Source of the DNA: Spongiibacteraceae bacterium UBA5047
GTDB lineage: Bacteria > Pseudomonadota > Gammaproteobacteria > Pseudomonadales > Spongiibacteraceae
Assembly: GCA_002415025.1 (NCBI GenBank)
Contig: DIBR01000002.1
Span: 79,412 to 143,411 of the forward strand
DNA length: 64,000 nt
Reading direction: 5' to 3'
The translations under genes and the position numbers were made by a program. Of the stretch, positions 24,085-32,860 are shown piece after piece. Each line of letters starts with the position of its first letter. Positions within the stretch are counted from its first letter, which is position 1. The notes under the pieces are model-generated. The model saw only the letters and a list, made by a program, of their open reading frames with translations. It searched no databases and was not told the DNA's origin.

Positions 24085-25089
24085 ATGAAGACCATCACCA
24101 GTGCTTCTCTGTCGGGCGCTGCCGACTTGATCCGCAACTACGGGCTGGATGCGACCACCATTGCCCGGCTGGTGGGTTTGGACCCCAAGGCTCTAAGGGA
24201 CCCGGATATGATTCTGGACAGCCGTCAGGTGCTGCGTTTCTTCAATATGGCATCGGCGGCATGTCGTGAGCGATATTTCGGGATTGAGCTTGCCTACCAT
24301 CAGGGCCCTGAGATCCTGGGGTCGGTGTGGTTATTGGCAAAGCAGGCCGCGAATCTGGGCGAGGCCTTGCGTAATGTTGCCGAAGCGATGCAGCTTTATA
24401 GCAACGCCATTGTTATGCGCATGCTGCCCGAGGCAAACGGGGCGGTGTGTTGCTACGACACGCTTACCGGGCGCGACGCCGGCGTGCTTGAAGGCGAGGA
24501 ACAGGTTATAGAATTGTCCTTCGCCATTTTATGCAACGAAGTACGGTTGTTGGCCGGGCCGCTGTGGTTGCCGAGCTATACCCAGTTTCGGCACTCGGCG
24601 CCGCAATCCTTGCGGCGGCATCACCGGGAGTTTGGTCGTTCGATACAGTTTAACCAGAACCGCAATGCGATTTTCATCGACAATAAGGTGCTGGCGTTGC
24701 CGATGCGCGGCTCGAGGGCCGGGCACAAAATTCTGCAGCGTGAATTGCTAAGGCGGCGGAAAATTTCGCGGGAGAGCTTTCCGTCTCGGGTTGAGCTGGT
24801 GATTCGCAGCCTGATCAGTGCCGAGCATTGTAATGTGGAGGCGGTCGCCTCGGCGCTGGATGTCAGTGTGCGCTCCCTGCAGATTAAGTTGGCGGCAACC
24901 GGCACGGGCTATCAGGACATTCTGGATTATGTGAGGGAGAATCTGGCCTGTCGCTATTTACGCGATTCGGATTTGTCGGTTGCCGAGATAGCCGAGCTTT
25001 TACAGTTTTCGGAAACGAGTACGTTCTCCCGGTTTTTTCGGCGGCGCAAAGGTGTGAGCCCCAGAGCGTTCAGACAGATGGAGGCTTAG
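24085..25089 (+). CDS. AraC-family transcription regulator (OruR/ArgR-like N-terminal domain)
   Basis: The 334-residue protein has an N-terminal ligand-sensing domain of the arabinose-binding-like/OruR type (GLDATTIARLVGLDPKAL, RYFGIELAYHQGPEILGSV) and a C-terminal double HTH: NVEAVASALDVSVRSLQIKL and LSVAEIAELLQFSETSTFSR with FRRRKGVSPRAFR at the end. Such proteins activate adjacent operons in the presence of a substrate. The 151-bp gap between it and the divergent BVMO contains no copy of the TAGTAYACTR palindrome, so this module has its own regulator. Its ATG at 24085 lies inside an upstream-extended reading of the BVMO frame, which is another reason to reject that extension. Confidence 0.88.
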   Translation: MKTITSASLSGAADLIRNYGLDATTIARLVGLDPKALRDPDMILDSRQVLRFFNMASAACRERYFGIELAYHQGPEILGSVWLLAKQAANLGEALRNVAEAMQLYSNAIVMRMLPEANGAVCCYDTLTGRDAGVLEGEEQVIELSFAILCNEVRLLAGPLWLPSYTQFRHSAPQSLRRHHREFGRSIQFNQNRNAIFIDNKVLALPMRGSRAGHKILQRELLRRRKISRESFPSRVELVIRSLISAEHCNVEAVASALDVSVRSLQIKLAATGTGYQDILDYVRENLACRYLRDSDLSVAEIAELLQFSETSTFSRFFRRRKGVSPRAFRQMEA

Positions 25090-25111
25090 GCAATAGTCGG
25101 GAATGCAAACA

Positions 25112-25381
25112 TCAATGGCTGCTAAAAACCTGCAAGCAGTAACCCTTGTTTAAAGCTTCGCTGATTTGCGGGTCTTTCCTGTGTGTCTGGTCGAGCTTCA
25201 GGAACTTGCGTTTAACAATCTTCACGTCACGAAAACCTTCCTTCATCACGTACAGCGTTGCCAGTTGTTCAGCGCCAAATAAATCGACGAAATTGATGTA
25301 GGCGATAAAGGGGCACTCTTCACCCTGTTTGAACTCGCCCTGATCTTTCGCGGAGGTCGCATTGATTGAAAATAGATACAT
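25112..25381 (-). CDS. Small hypothetical protein downstream of rapA
   Basis: This 89-residue protein (MYLFSINATSAKDQGEFKQG...) belongs to no family I recognise. It has a mixed alpha/beta character with one hydrophobic segment (CPFIAYINFVDLFGAEQLAT) too short and polar for a membrane helix. It starts 23 bp after the rapA stop on the same strand, so co-transcription is likely. Nothing in the sequence shows a function. Confidence 0.6.
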   Translation of the reverse strand: MYLFSINATSAKDQGEFKQGEECPFIAYINFVDLFGAEQLATLYVMKEGFRDVKIVKRKFLKLDQTHRKDPQISEALNKGYCLQVFSSH

Positions 25382-25404
25382 GGATGCCCTGTCCTTTCTG
25401 ACGA

Positions 25405-28272
25405 TTAGCTGACGATGGCCAGACGCAACGCGCCGACATTGAGCTGTAATGCGTTGAGGGCGGCAAGACCCTGGGCGCTGGACTTGTCAAAGGCCGCCAG
25501 CGTGTTGTCGTCTATGTCGGGATTGCGCTCGGACAGTGCCTGAAGACGCTCGCGTTCGCTGCGGCGCGCGGCCTCGTAATTTCCTGCGGCAGTTTGTCGC
25601 CACTGTTTTTCGAGGTTTTTCGCTTCGCGCTCGGTTGTATTGAGAAGCTGTGCCAGCGGTTCGCGAACCTCACGCAGCAGGGCCGGTACGAGTTTTCGTT
25701 TAATGGTTTGGCACAACACATTGAGCTGTTTGTGGGCGACTTTCCCCTGCAGTTTACGGTCCTGATTGTCGATGAGCAGGCGCTCGCTGAACGCGGGGAG
25801 ATAGCGGTCCAGTTGCAGCGCTGCGGGAGCATGGATAACCGGGTTCAGAAAGCTTTCAAGCAGCAGGCTGCCTGCGGGCAATCCTTTCACGGGCAGGGTG
25901 CAAACGCAGGCGCTGCCGAAGTCGCCGGAAGCGATCAGATCCATCGCATCGCGTACCAGTGGGTGCTCCCAGGTGAGAAAATGCATATCCTCGCGCTTGA
26001 GTGCGCGCTGGCGATCAAAGGTGCCGGTCAGGCCCTCATCGGGCAAATGCGGGAACGCTTCAATCAGCATGTGGTCGCCGGGGTGGAGAATGATGGCGTT
26101 GTCGCTGTGGTCTTCATGTTCGAGGCCGAATTGCTGCGCGAGCTGCTCTAGATAGGCGGCAAGGTCGTCACTGCGCTGATCGGTTGCCACGGCGGCGGGC
26201 AGATCGTCTGATAATCCTTTGCGGCAGGAGTTCAGTTCCAGCAAGCGATTGCGGCCGGAGTGCAGTTCATTGCGTAGGGTTTGGGCGAGGGCTGCAGCCT
26301 CTTCAATCACTGCGGGAAGTGCTGCGCTGTCGTCGAGCAGGGCATCGTGCAGGCGAGCCTGGAACTGTTGGGCAACGGCGTGGCCGACTGTGCAGGGCTC
26401 GGCGAATATGTTCAGGGCAGAGTCGTACCAGTCAAGCAAGCCCTGCTGCGGGCTGTCTTTGAAGTAGGGCACATGAATGTTGACCTCGCCGTCACGGCCA
26501 ATGCGATCGAGCCGGCCAATGCGTTGCTCGAGCAAATCGGGGTTCAGGGGCAAATCAAATAACACAAGATGCTCGGCGAACTGGAAATTACGGCCTTCGC
26601 TACCGATTTCGGAACACACCAGCATTTGTGCGCCGTCTTCGTTGTCGGCAAAGTAGGCGGCGGCGCGATCACGTTCCAGCAGGCTCATGTTTTCGTGAAA
26701 GACCGCGCTGGCAAAACCGCGACGCAGGCGCATGTAAAGCTCAAGACTTTGTGCTGTTTCGGCGCTGGCACAGATCAGCAGCACTCTGGCGTCTGCATCC
26801 TGCAATAGAAAGCTTTCCAGCCACTGTAGCCGCGGATCGATTGCCGCCCAATCGTCGCCCAGCAGCTTCTCGGGGTGCAAATGCTGTTCGAGTGTGGCTG
26901 TGCGCTCTAACCTGGATAGTTGCAGAGGCATGGCCAGAGGGTGCCTGACGAGTTTGCGTGCGGGAAAGCCACCCACGGAGCTGCGACTGTTGCGGAACAG
27001 ACTGCGCCCGGTACCAAATCTGTCCAGCAAAACGTCTATGGCTTCGCGGCGGGCTTCGTCGGCAGCGCTTTCCAGCTTCGTCATCAGTTGCGCGCCCAGC
27101 AAGTCACTCAATGGTTGTTGAATGTCGGGGTGGGCAAGCGCTCGGCTGTCGTCGGACAATAAGGCTTCTATAAGATTGCTGATCTCGCTGTAGGAGGCTT
27201 GCTCTTCCCGAAATGCCGCCAGATTGGAGTAGCGGTGCGGGTCGAGCAGACGCAATCGGGCGAAGTGACCTTCAATACCGGCATTCTCGGGAGTTGCTGT
27301 TAATAGCAAGGTTGAGGGAATTGCGGCGCACAGGGTTTCAACCAGCTGGTAGGAAGCGGAGTGCTCTCCCGATTCTTGCCAGTGAAGGTGGTGGGCTTCA
27401 TCTACAACCAGCATATCCCAGCCAGCTGCCAGCAACTGGTCGCGACGCTCCGGACTTGAGGCCAGCCAGTCTATGCCGGCGATAACGAGCTGCTCGGTAT
27501 CGAAAGGGTTTTCGTCAACAGCTAACGGCTGGTCATCTTCGTCATCGAATGGCAAAACGCTCTCGGCGCAGCGTGATTCGTCGAAAATGCTGAAATGGAG
27601 GTTAAAGCGGCGGCGCATTTCCACCAGCCACTGGTGAATCAGGCTCTCCGGCACAAGCACAAGAATGCGTTCAATGCGTTCTTCGAGGTACAACTGGTGC
27701 ATGATCAAACCGGCTTCAATGGTTTTCCCCAGGCCTACCTCGTCGGCCAGCAGGATGCGCGGGTGCTCGCGAGCAACAGCGGTGCTGGCGATATAGAACT
27801 GGTGTGGTATTAGCTCGACGCGCGGGCCGAGAAAGCCGCGACTCTTGCTCGCGCGTGCGCGATTGCGATGTTCAATAGTTGCTGCACGCAGTTCAAAACG
27901 CCGGGGGTCGTCGAGTTGACCGGCAATGAGACGGTCGCGGGCGCTGTGCAGTTGGATCTGCGCGCTGAGCAGTTGTTCGGGAATAGGGTGTATCGTCTGT
28001 TCGGCGTCTTCCGACAGGTAGACCAGGCAGCCGTTGTGTTGCTCCACTGACTTGACGCGCAGGGCCTCGCCGGTCGACAGGCTGATTTCGTCACCCACTT
28101 CAAACTGGACCCGCGACAGAGGCGCGTTGTCAGCGGCGTAGGCGCGCTCTTCTTCTGCTGCCGGAAAGGCGATAGTGACCCGACGATGCTCGGCTTCGAG
28201 CACCAGGCCAAGGCCAAGGTCGGGTTCGGTGATACTGATCCAGCGTTGGCCGGTAACAAATTGCGCGGGCAT
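25405..28272 (-). CDS. rapA: RNA polymerase recycling ATPase RapA (HepA)
   Basis: This 955-residue Swi2/Snf2-type ATPase is close to the 968 of E. coli RapA. The start MPAQFVTGQRWISITEPDLG matches the E. coli start (MPFTLGQRWIS...). The N-terminal Tudor-like domain is followed by Walker A DEVGLGKT (177-184), the DEAH box VVDEAHHL, and the helicase C motifs GSEGRNFQFAEHLVLFD and QRIGRLDRIGR. RapA binds RNA polymerase after transcription and helps release it, especially in salt stress. The gene is followed by an 89-residue hypothetical gene 23 bp downstream and faces away from a histidine kinase gene. Confidence 0.96.
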   Translation of the reverse strand: MPAQFVTGQRWISITEPDLGLGLVLEAEHRRVTIAFPAAEEERAYAADNAPLSRVQFEVGDEISLSTGEALRVKSVEQHNGCLVYLSEDAEQTIHPIPEQLLSAQIQLHSARDRLIAGQLDDPRRFELRAATIEHRNRARASKSRGFLGPRVELIPHQFYIASTAVAREHPRILLADEVGLGKTIEAGLIMHQLYLEERIERILVLVPESLIHQWLVEMRRRFNLHFSIFDESRCAESVLPFDDEDDQPLAVDENPFDTEQLVIAGIDWLASSPERRDQLLAAGWDMLVVDEAHHLHWQESGEHSASYQLVETLCAAIPSTLLLTATPENAGIEGHFARLRLLDPHRYSNLAAFREEQASYSEISNLIEALLSDDSRALAHPDIQQPLSDLLGAQLMTKLESAADEARREAIDVLLDRFGTGRSLFRNSRSSVGGFPARKLVRHPLAMPLQLSRLERTATLEQHLHPEKLLGDDWAAIDPRLQWLESFLLQDADARVLLICASAETAQSLELYMRLRRGFASAVFHENMSLLERDRAAAYFADNEDGAQMLVCSEIGSEGRNFQFAEHLVLFDLPLNPDLLEQRIGRLDRIGRDGEVNIHVPYFKDSPQQGLLDWYDSALNIFAEPCTVGHAVAQQFQARLHDALLDDSAALPAVIEEAAALAQTLRNELHSGRNRLLELNSCRKGLSDDLPAAVATDQRSDDLAAYLEQLAQQFGLEHEDHSDNAIILHPGDHMLIEAFPHLPDEGLTGTFDRQRALKREDMHFLTWEHPLVRDAMDLIASGDFGSACVCTLPVKGLPAGSLLLESFLNPVIHAPAALQLDRYLPAFSERLLIDNQDRKLQGKVAHKQLNVLCQTIKRKLVPALLREVREPLAQLLNTTEREAKNLEKQWRQTAAGNYEAARRSERERLQALSERNPDIDDNTLAAFDKSSAQGLAALNALQLNVGALRLAIVS

Positions 28273-28522
28273 GGGTTAGTAAACAGATTTATTCAAGGGG
28301 CGGCTATGGTACGCGCCTTGGCGGGGTCAGAAAAGGACTAAGGCCGTTGCTGTGTGGTATTTGCCCGGATTCTACGCCGGAGAATGCGGCTATTGGGCAG
28401 CTCAACCAGGGTAAGTACATTTCACGGATTGTGATTTCTGTGCATTTCTCCTAGTGTAGGGCAGACAAAATCGTAAGGCATACTGAACTGCGGGAGCAAT
28501 CAGGCGCACCAGTGATTTCGTT

Positions 28523-30004
28523 ATGGTGATTCAGTCAGATTCAGCTAGCGTGCCGCTGCCGGCAGGCAGGGCGCGGCGCGCCCATGTGCTTGCTGCTTTA
28601 GTGCTGGCGGTCATCTTCGCCATTGACCTGCTGACACCTCTGGGCCTTGTTGTTGGCGTGCTTTATATCTTGCCCTTGCTGATGGCGGTTGAATTACGTG
28701 ACCGTCAACTTCTGTATATCACGGCCATTGTCGCCGTTGTGCTAACAATTGTGGCGCTGGTGATCGGTCACAATGAGCCCTCCTGGATGGTCTACGCCAA
28801 TCGCGCCCTCTCCGTAACCTGCATAGGGGTGTGCTGCTTCCTTATTGACCGTTCAATGGATGGCGCAATTGCTCTTGAAGCGCACAAGCGCGAGATACAG
28901 GTAGAGCGGGACAAATATCGTTCCATTATGGCCGTTGCGCAAGAGGGGATCGTTGTCGCCGACAGCAGCAGTACGATCACGGATTGGAATGCAGGTGCGG
29001 AACGCATGCTTGGGTGGAGCCGCGATCAAATGCTGGGCCAGAAACTCTCGGCAATTATGCCGGAACGTTTTCGCGCAGCGCATACGGCAGGTATGGCGCG
29101 CTACCTTGAAAGTGGTGTTCCGAAACTGATTGGCGGTGTAGTGGAAGTGCCCGCGCTGTGTAGCGACGGCAGTGAAATTGCTATCGAGCTTTCTCTGGCG
29201 ACCTGGGTTCAAGGCGAGCAGCACTATTTTCTGGGCATACTGCGCAACATTGAGGAGCGCAAACAGGCTGAGCGGGAGCGGGAACAATACAACCTGACCG
29301 TGCAGCAAAAGAATGAGGAAATGGAGCAGTTTGTTTACATTGCCTCGCATGACCTGCAGGAGCCGTTGCGTACGGTTTCCAGCTTCGCCGAGCTTTTGCA
29401 GGAGGAGTACTCGGGGCAGCTTGATAGCGATGCTGAAACGTATCTGAAGTTTATCAGCCAGGGTGCGCTGCGGATGAGCGCCCTTATTCGAGGTTTGCTG
29501 GAATATTCCGCCTTGGGCCAGACTCAGGACGTAACCACTATCGACTGCAATGTGGTGCTGGATGAGGTGTTGCACGATCTGGGAGTGGCAATTCGCGAGG
29601 CGAAGGCGAAGATAGATGTCGGCGACTTACCCACCTTTCGGGCGCAGGTGTCACACGCTGAATTTCGTTTGCTGTTGCAGAATCTGATCAGCAACGCGAT
29701 CAAGTTTCGAAAGCCGGATAAGGCGCCGATCATCAATATTTCTGTCGAGCCGACAGCGTACGGTTGGCAGTTTGTTGTGTGCGACAACGGCATTGGTATC
29801 GAAGAGATCCATCAGGAAAAAATCTTTCGGATTTTTCAGCGGCTACACTCCTCGTTCGTTTACGAGGGTTCCGGCATTGGTTTGTCGCACTGTAAAAAGA
29901 TTGTTGAAATGCTTGGCGGCAGATTGTGGGTGGAATCAGAACCGGGCGGCGGCAGCTGCTTTTTCTTTACCGTTAAGGCCGAGCACAGTTCTCAGTTCCT
30001 GTAG
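28523..30004 (+). CDS. Membrane PAS-domain sensor histidine kinase
   Basis: The 493-residue kinase has about four N-terminal membrane helices (AHVLAALVLAVIFAIDLLTP and following, to about residue 108), a PAS domain at about 131-250 (GIVVADSSSTITDWNAGAER), a short coiled coil, the phospho-acceptor ASHDLQEPLR with His276, and an HATPase domain with N box NLISNAIKFRK, G1 VCDNGIGIE and G2 GSGIGLSHCKK. The H-box type resembles that of cyanobacterial/bacteriophytochrome-like kinases. No response regulator gene is adjacent, so it is an orphan. The input is unknown. The small periplasmic loops suggest sensing within the membrane or in the PAS domain. It lies between rapA and the fimT-like gene. Confidence 0.92.
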   Translation: MVIQSDSASVPLPAGRARRAHVLAALVLAVIFAIDLLTPLGLVVGVLYILPLLMAVELRDRQLLYITAIVAVVLTIVALVIGHNEPSWMVYANRALSVTCIGVCCFLIDRSMDGAIALEAHKREIQVERDKYRSIMAVAQEGIVVADSSSTITDWNAGAERMLGWSRDQMLGQKLSAIMPERFRAAHTAGMARYLESGVPKLIGGVVEVPALCSDGSEIAIELSLATWVQGEQHYFLGILRNIEERKQAEREREQYNLTVQQKNEEMEQFVYIASHDLQEPLRTVSSFAELLQEEYSGQLDSDAETYLKFISQGALRMSALIRGLLEYSALGQTQDVTTIDCNVVLDEVLHDLGVAIREAKAKIDVGDLPTFRAQVSHAEFRLLLQNLISNAIKFRKPDKAPIINISVEPTAYGWQFVVCDNGIGIEEIHQEKIFRIFQRLHSSFVYEGSGIGLSHCKKIVEMLGGRLWVESEPGGGSCFFFTVKAEHSSQFL

Positions 30005-30019
30005 GGCCTGGCAGCCCGG

Positions 30020-30538
30020 CTAGCTGCAACCCGCTGCCGAGCGTGTTACCGCGATCATGCGCGGCCGGCCACCTCTGCTGATCACTATCTGATAGGCCTT
30101 GTTGATCCTGCGCCCGCATAGCGTCAGTGTGCCAGCCTGAAAAGCGCCCGAGGCGAGTGCCGTTTCGCCGGATGCCTGGTAGGAGATCATTGAGGAGACG
30201 CTACTGTTGCCGCTGATATCAAGCACGCTGGCCTGTGCGCCTCGGGTGTACAAAACGGTTTCGCCGTTATCGCGGTCACCGTCTTCGTTGGCGTCTATAA
30301 AAATTTCCCAGCCACTGCCCCAGTCGTTGTCCGCCATATTCCACAGCGTAATACGGGCGCTGCGTTTAACGGCTTCGCTGCGGGATTTCTGGATGTCGGT
30401 GAACAGGTCGTAGGCTGCGGCGCGCAGCCGGCTTTGGGTTATCCAGCTGGAGAAGGTCGGTGTGGCGATCGAGAGCAGAATGGCCGCTATCGACAAGGTC
30501 ACCAGTAATTCAATTAATGTCATTCCTTTGCATCGCAT
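30020..30538 (-). CDS. Minor type IV pilin/pseudopilin of the FimT/GspH family
   Basis: I set the start at the ATG at 30538 (MRCKGMTLIELLVTL), backed by a GGAGGG 7 bases upstream, giving 172 residues. Longer reading is not supported. The prepilin peptidase site is after Gly5, with Glu at position +5 of the mature protein, and the hydrophobic N-terminal helix follows. The C-terminal GspH-like part contains two cysteines (LTLCGRR and the end AAGCS). It is the first gene of the minor pilin group but on the opposite strand to pilV-pilW-pilX-pilY1. It would prime pilus assembly together with those products. Confidence 0.88.
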   Translation of the reverse strand: MRCKGMTLIELLVTLSIAAILLSIATPTFSSWITQSRLRAAAYDLFTDIQKSRSEAVKRSARITLWNMADNDWGSGWEIFIDANEDGDRDNGETVLYTRGAQASVLDISGNSSVSSMISYQASGETALASGAFQAGTLTLCGRRINKAYQIVISRGGRPRMIAVTRSAAGCS

Positions 30539-30821
30539 CGCACATTCCCTCCCTGGAAGTTGTGCCCTAGACAAGCCCCCTGGCATTCTGTCAAGATGCC
30601 TAGCGAACCAACGCAAGTTGTCCTGCCGTCAGACGTTTCCAGGACTACTTGTCACAGTCAGGAACAGGATGTTCCGAGCTTCGTCATGAAGTTTTTACAA
30701 CAGGGAGTGTTGGGGCTTTGCTTTCCCCCATCCGTATTTTTCTGCCAGCGCTTCGCGGCGGTACTGTCCTGTTGTCTGATTATTCTGTATCGACTGAACC
30801 CTGAATGCAAAGGATTGCAAC

Positions 30822-31271
30822 ATGGTTACTATTCGAAGATCTGCCGGCTTTAGCCTGATAGAAGTGCTTGTTGCGCTGGTGGTAACCGCACTGGGCGTTG
30901 TCGGACTGGTGGCCGCACAGCTGAATGCGCTCAAATATAACCAGACGTCCGATGTGCGTACGCACGCAACACTGCTGGCTTACGATATAGCCGACAGGTT
31001 GCGTGCCAACCGATTGGCGGCGCTGGCAGGCAGCTACGATATTGCTTTGGGGCAGGCCGCACCCCCGGGTACAGCTGTGCATCAGCTTGACCTGCGTGAC
31101 TGGCGTTCAATGCTCGACAGTCGGTTGACCTCGGGTGATGGCTCGATAGCGCGAAACACTAACCGATTTACCATCACAGTGCGTTGGGACGAGAGCAGGA
31201 TTGCCAGCACCCGGCTGGCAAACGCCGATGGCAGTCACCTGCAGACCTTTGTCTTTGTGACGGAGCTGTGA
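30822..31271 (+). CDS. pilV: Type IV pilus minor pilin PilV
   Basis: The 149-residue protein begins MVTIRRSAGFSLIEVLVAL, with the prepilin cleavage site after Gly9 and Glu5 of the mature N-terminus. The rest (RLRANRLAALAGSYD) matches the PilV layout, in which a short helix is followed by a small beta domain. Minor pilins PilV, PilW and PilX form a priming complex with PilY1 at the pilus tip. It is the first gene of the plus-strand pil group, and pilW begins immediately after its stop codon. Confidence 0.9.
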   Translation: MVTIRRSAGFSLIEVLVALVVTALGVVGLVAAQLNALKYNQTSDVRTHATLLAYDIADRLRANRLAALAGSYDIALGQAAPPGTAVHQLDLRDWRSMLDSRLTSGDGSIARNTNRFTITVRWDESRIASTRLANADGSHLQTFVFVTEL

Positions 31272-31274
31272 TTG

Positions 31275-32315
31275 ATGAGATTGCAGCGCACTTGGCAAAA
31301 AGGGTTCGGGCTGGTGGAGCTGATGATTGCGCTCACGCTCGGGTTACTGCTTACCACGGCGGTTATGCAGGTGACGCTGGCGAGTCAGCGCAGCCAGTAT
31401 TTGCTGGAAGCCTCAGCGCGCCTTCAGGAAAGCGGTCGCTACGCGACGAACCTGCTGACAAGGAATATCCGGACGGCGGGATATATGGGCTGCCCGAACC
31501 TGCAGCGTATTCCGGTTAACGTCATTACGGATGAGCCCCCTGATGATTTCGACTTTACTCCGGCTGAGGTGCTCAAGGGGTTTGATAACATTGCCGGCGG
31601 CAATGCGTATCAGGCAGTCGCGGGTAGTGATGTCGTTGTGCTGCAGAGGGCAGCTCTGCCAGCAGCGCGTTTAACCGGCAATGTAAATCCCAACAACGCA
31701 AACATACAGGTTGACGCCAATCCGGCGGGGTTGGGGCGGAACGATTTCGTGTTCATCACGGACTGTGTCAACGCCGATATGTTCAAGGCTGTGTCTGTGT
31801 CGGCAAACAATGGCAACGGTAATAGCAGCATCACCATTGTTCACAGCCGCGGCGCTAATACCACCAACAATCTGAGCAAAATTTACGGCCGTGATGCCCG
31901 GGTAATGGGCTTTCAGTCACTCGCCTATTACGTGCGCGATACCGGGCGTAGCACTGCAGCGGGTTCGCCCATTTATTCGCTTTACACTTCCGCCAGAGAA
32001 TTTGGGGGCGGCGCGGTTCCCGCAGCTATGGAGTTGGTAGAGGGCGTAGAAGACATGCAACTCACCTACGGTGTAGACGGCGACGGAGACCGCAGCATTG
32101 ACAGCTATAGAACGGCTGCCGATGTCGATGATTGGGCCGCGGTAATGAGTGTTCGCATTGAGTTGTTGATGCAAAGCCTTGAAGACAACGTGGTTGCATC
32201 AAGCGGCGAATTTGCGCAGGGAAATCTACAGTTCAATGGATCTGCCGTGGCCCCGGACGGGCGCTTGCGGCAGGTGTACAGCTCTGCGGTTGCGATTCGC
32301 AATCGATTGCCATAG
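31275..32315 (+). CDS. pilW: Type IV pilus minor pilin PilW
   Basis: The ATG at 31275 follows the pilV stop by 3 bases. The frame has a TTG three bases earlier that I do not use. The 346-residue protein starts MRLQRTWQKGFGLVELMIAL, with the prepilin cleavage site after Gly10 and the mature FGLVE. A large C-terminal beta domain with AGYMGCPNLQR and DCVNADMF cysteines follows, as in PilW proteins. It joins PilV, PilX and PilY1 in the initiating complex of the pilus. Confidence 0.9.
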   Translation: MRLQRTWQKGFGLVELMIALTLGLLLTTAVMQVTLASQRSQYLLEASARLQESGRYATNLLTRNIRTAGYMGCPNLQRIPVNVITDEPPDDFDFTPAEVLKGFDNIAGGNAYQAVAGSDVVVLQRAALPAARLTGNVNPNNANIQVDANPAGLGRNDFVFITDCVNADMFKAVSVSANNGNGNSSITIVHSRGANTTNNLSKIYGRDARVMGFQSLAYYVRDTGRSTAAGSPIYSLYTSAREFGGGAVPAAMELVEGVEDMQLTYGVDGDGDRSIDSYRTAADVDDWAAVMSVRIELLMQSLEDNVVASSGEFAQGNLQFNGSAVAPDGRLRQVYSSAVAIRNRLP

Positions 32316-32328
32316 AGGGGAGAACCGT

Positions 32329-32850
32329 ATGGCGGCCAAGCCTGAATTTTTTCGTCAGCAGCAAGGCGTGGTTCTGGTGATGTGTCTTATTTTCATGTTG
32401 CTGATGACAATAATCAGTGGCAGTGCACTGCAATCTACAACCCTGCAGGAGCGGATGGCGGGTAACGCCCGCGACAGCAATTCGGCTTTCCAGGCTGCAG
32501 AAGCAGCATTGCGTGAAGGCGAACGTATATTGCAGGGAGCGATGACCGAAGCCTTCGATGGCTCCGGTGGTTTGTATAGGGAGTGTAGCGGTGAGGCTGT
32601 CGAATGTAACCCGCCGGACTGGTCTGATCGGAGTGTGAGCAACTGGGCCAGTCTCAGCGATTTCGGTGGAGGGGTTTCCAGCCAGCCCAATTTCTACATT
32701 GAAGAGTTGCCAAATATCGAGAAATTATCGGTGGCGCTTGATTCGGACCAAGCGGTCGCCCCCATCAAAATTTACCGCATAACTGCCCGCGGGTTTGGTG
32801 TTAGCGACAAATCCATGGTGGTGTTGCGTTCAATCTACCGGCGGGAATAG
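32329..32850 (+). CDS. pilX: Type IV pilus assembly protein PilX
   Basis: The ATG at 32329 is preceded by GAGGGGAG and gives 173 residues. In-frame sequence upstream belongs to the end of pilW. The N-terminus has a PilX-type pattern, QQGVVLVMCLIFMLLMTIIS followed by LQERMAGNARDSNSAFQAAE, that lacks the classic FTLIE motif but is normal for PilX. It occurs between pilW and pilY1 as in other gammaproteobacteria. It is thought to link PilY1 to the minor pilin complex. Confidence 0.9.
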   Translation: MAAKPEFFRQQQGVVLVMCLIFMLLMTIISGSALQSTTLQERMAGNARDSNSAFQAAEAALREGERILQGAMTEAFDGSGGLYRECSGEAVECNPPDWSDRSVSNWASLSDFGGGVSSQPNFYIEELPNIEKLSVALDSDQAVAPIKIYRITARGFGVSDKSMVVLRSIYRRE

Positions 32851-32860
32851 AGGAGGCGTT

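Noticed and set aside
23934..24137. Upstream extension of the monooxygenase reading frame
   Set aside because: It overlaps the start of the divergent AraC gene and lies before an ATG that begins the conserved FAD domain.
28853..29575. 240-codon open frame opposite the histidine kinase
   Set aside because: It mirrors the PAS/HisKA coding region and has low-quality composition.
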